Source: CAVQRC01 sp963715045 (lineage in GTDB: Bacteria > Planctomycetota > Planctomycetia > Pirellulales > Lacipirellulaceae). Taken from it: a stretch of 16,684 nucleotides of DNA. The notes under the pieces are model-generated. The model saw only the letters and a list, made by a program, of their open reading frames with translations, did not search any database and had not been told where the DNA came from. The stretch is from contig CAVQRC010000032.1 in NCBI GenBank assembly GCA_963715045.1, forward strand, positions 1 to 16,684. The letters run 5' to 3'. Every line of letters begins with the position of its first letter. Position 1 is the first letter of the stretch. Below are positions 15,697-16,684 of the stretch, in pieces. A program made the position numbers and the translations under genes.

Positions 15697-16684
15697 GATG
15701 GACGTGGATCAGGATCGCTGGCTGTTGCTGGGCGGACCGATCGGCAACGTCATCTTGGTAGACCTTGAATCGCTCGTCACCGTGGCGCGTCGCAAGGTTC
15801 ACACGGGCCCGATCTTAGACGTCCGTTTCTCACCGGACGGCGAGCTGATCTGCACCGCGTCGCGCGACAACACGGCCAAGGTCTGGCGTCGCGATCGGTT
15901 CGTGTCGCGCGACAGCGAGACCGTGATCGACCATATCTCGCCCACGGGCGTCGACGGCGCGTTCTTTGCGGCCTCGAACGAGCGGGTCTGCGAAGTTCGC
16001 GCCGCCGGAGAGGTGGTCGAGTGGGACGTCACGACGGGCGAAGAGACCGGTGCGGTGCAGGTCGCCGCGACCGACGCCAACATGACATCGGCGGATGTGT
16101 CGCCTGACGGGCGGTGGCTTGCCGTCACCCGCGCGCCTGGCCTCCGATGCCCAATGCACGCCTTGAAGTTCACGATCGCCACCGCCTGGGCAAGGATAAC
16201 TCGCTGGTCTTCGACATCACCATCGCTGACGGCGCGTTCGCCACTCAGCCGCGTTTCGCTCCCGACAGCCGGCTCCTCGCGATTCCGTCCGTGGAGAGCG
16301 TCGTGCTGTACTCCACCGCGGACTGGTCGGTGGTCAAGCGTCTGCCCGCCGGCCGCTCCAAGGCCATTGCGTTTTCGCCCGACGGACGCTGGTTCGCCGC
16401 GGCCGCGGGTCCCCACACGCGCGTTTTTCGCACCAGCGACTGGCGCCTGCACGGCCGCTTCCGCACCGGTGAGTGGATCACTGAGGGATTGTGCTTCTCG
16501 TCCGACGGTGAGCGGTTCTTTGCCAGTGACGAAGAACGCCGCGTCAACCTGTGGGACGTAGACACCGGCACGCTGATCCGCCGCACGGAACCGTTGTCGG
16601 ACCTGCCGACGGCGCTCGCGCTCAGCCCCGCGGGGGACCGGATCGCGGCGTACTGCAAGAGCTGTACCGTGGAACTGCTCGACG
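15299..16684 (+). pseudogene. Kinase C-terminal WD40 propeller, in two frames, running off the window
   Basis: This continues the preceding kinase gene. From 15299 the +1 frame reads NDVFGRNTTVSIYD and then repeated WD40-type blades (FSPAGELLVTSS, IEVWDTSEWRLL, VRFSPDGELICTASRDNTAKVW) to about 16130. One base is missing in the CGCGCG stretch at 16127-16135, and homology returns to the original kinase frame (LEVHDRHRLG, FAPDSRLLAIPSVE, IAFSPDGRWFAAA, VNLWDVDTG) through the last base. The +1 and -1 shifts cancel, leaving about 280 residues out of frame if read literally. WD40 propellers in these kinases are thought to bind proteins or ligands outside the cytoplasm. The gene is incomplete at the window edge. 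Confidence 0.75.

Overview
The window looks like chromosomal DNA from a high-GC planctomycete, probably Pirellulales-like. The evidence is a combination of features rather than one marker. There is a giant exported CotH protein with an N-terminal FEPLESRNLLA (LEPR-XLL type) motif and a C-terminal dockerin-like EF-hand pair. There are PEP-CTERM surface proteins, and a sigma factor is translationally coupled to a membrane Ser/Thr kinase with a WD40 sensor. No rRNA, tRNA, CRISPR array or recognisable transposase is visible.

Layout: 1-263 is non-coding, with a tandem/dispersed repeat. 264-680 is an intact YjbQ-family protein. 851-6074 is one very large CotH/LTD/LamG/dockerin gene split by a single +1 frameshift near 2759. 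6075-6812 is a non-coding repeat island: a terminator, a REP-like element, two hairpins and a two-unit 96-bp tandem repeat. 6813-7548 (minus) is a broken PEP-CTERM gene whose middle has been lost or replaced. 7836-8936 is an intact CobW-type metallochaperone GTPase. 8966-10869 is an ABC exporter subunit broken by several small indels. 10940 to about 11440 is the 5' remnant of its partner subunit. 11697-12620 (minus) is an intact PEP-CTERM protein. 13107-13430 is a sigma factor reduced to region 4. From 13423 past the window end runs a Ser/Thr kinase-WD40 gene with two compensating frameshifts.

Functionally the genes fall into unrelated blocks: a housekeeping protein (YjbQ), cell-surface or exported proteins (CotH giant, two PEP-CTERM proteins), a metal chaperone, a heterodimeric exporter and a sigma-kinase signalling pair. 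The most striking window-wide feature is that three genes are clean while every other gene is broken. Some lesions are single-base indels, a few in homopolymers, which could be assembly errors. Others (truncated second ABC subunit, sigma factor without region 2, PEP-CTERM gene without its middle) are too large for that and look like real decay or rearrangement.

I did not find a convincing new multi-gene system. The best leads are: an 18-bp motif family that sits in both non-coding repeat blocks in opposite orientation; the nested domain architecture of the CotH giant, where a LamG domain is inserted into a jelly-roll-like module that is also present uninterrupted; an exporter subunit with a degenerate ATPase site; and a 12-bp word shared by the break points of the second ABC subunit and the sigma factor.
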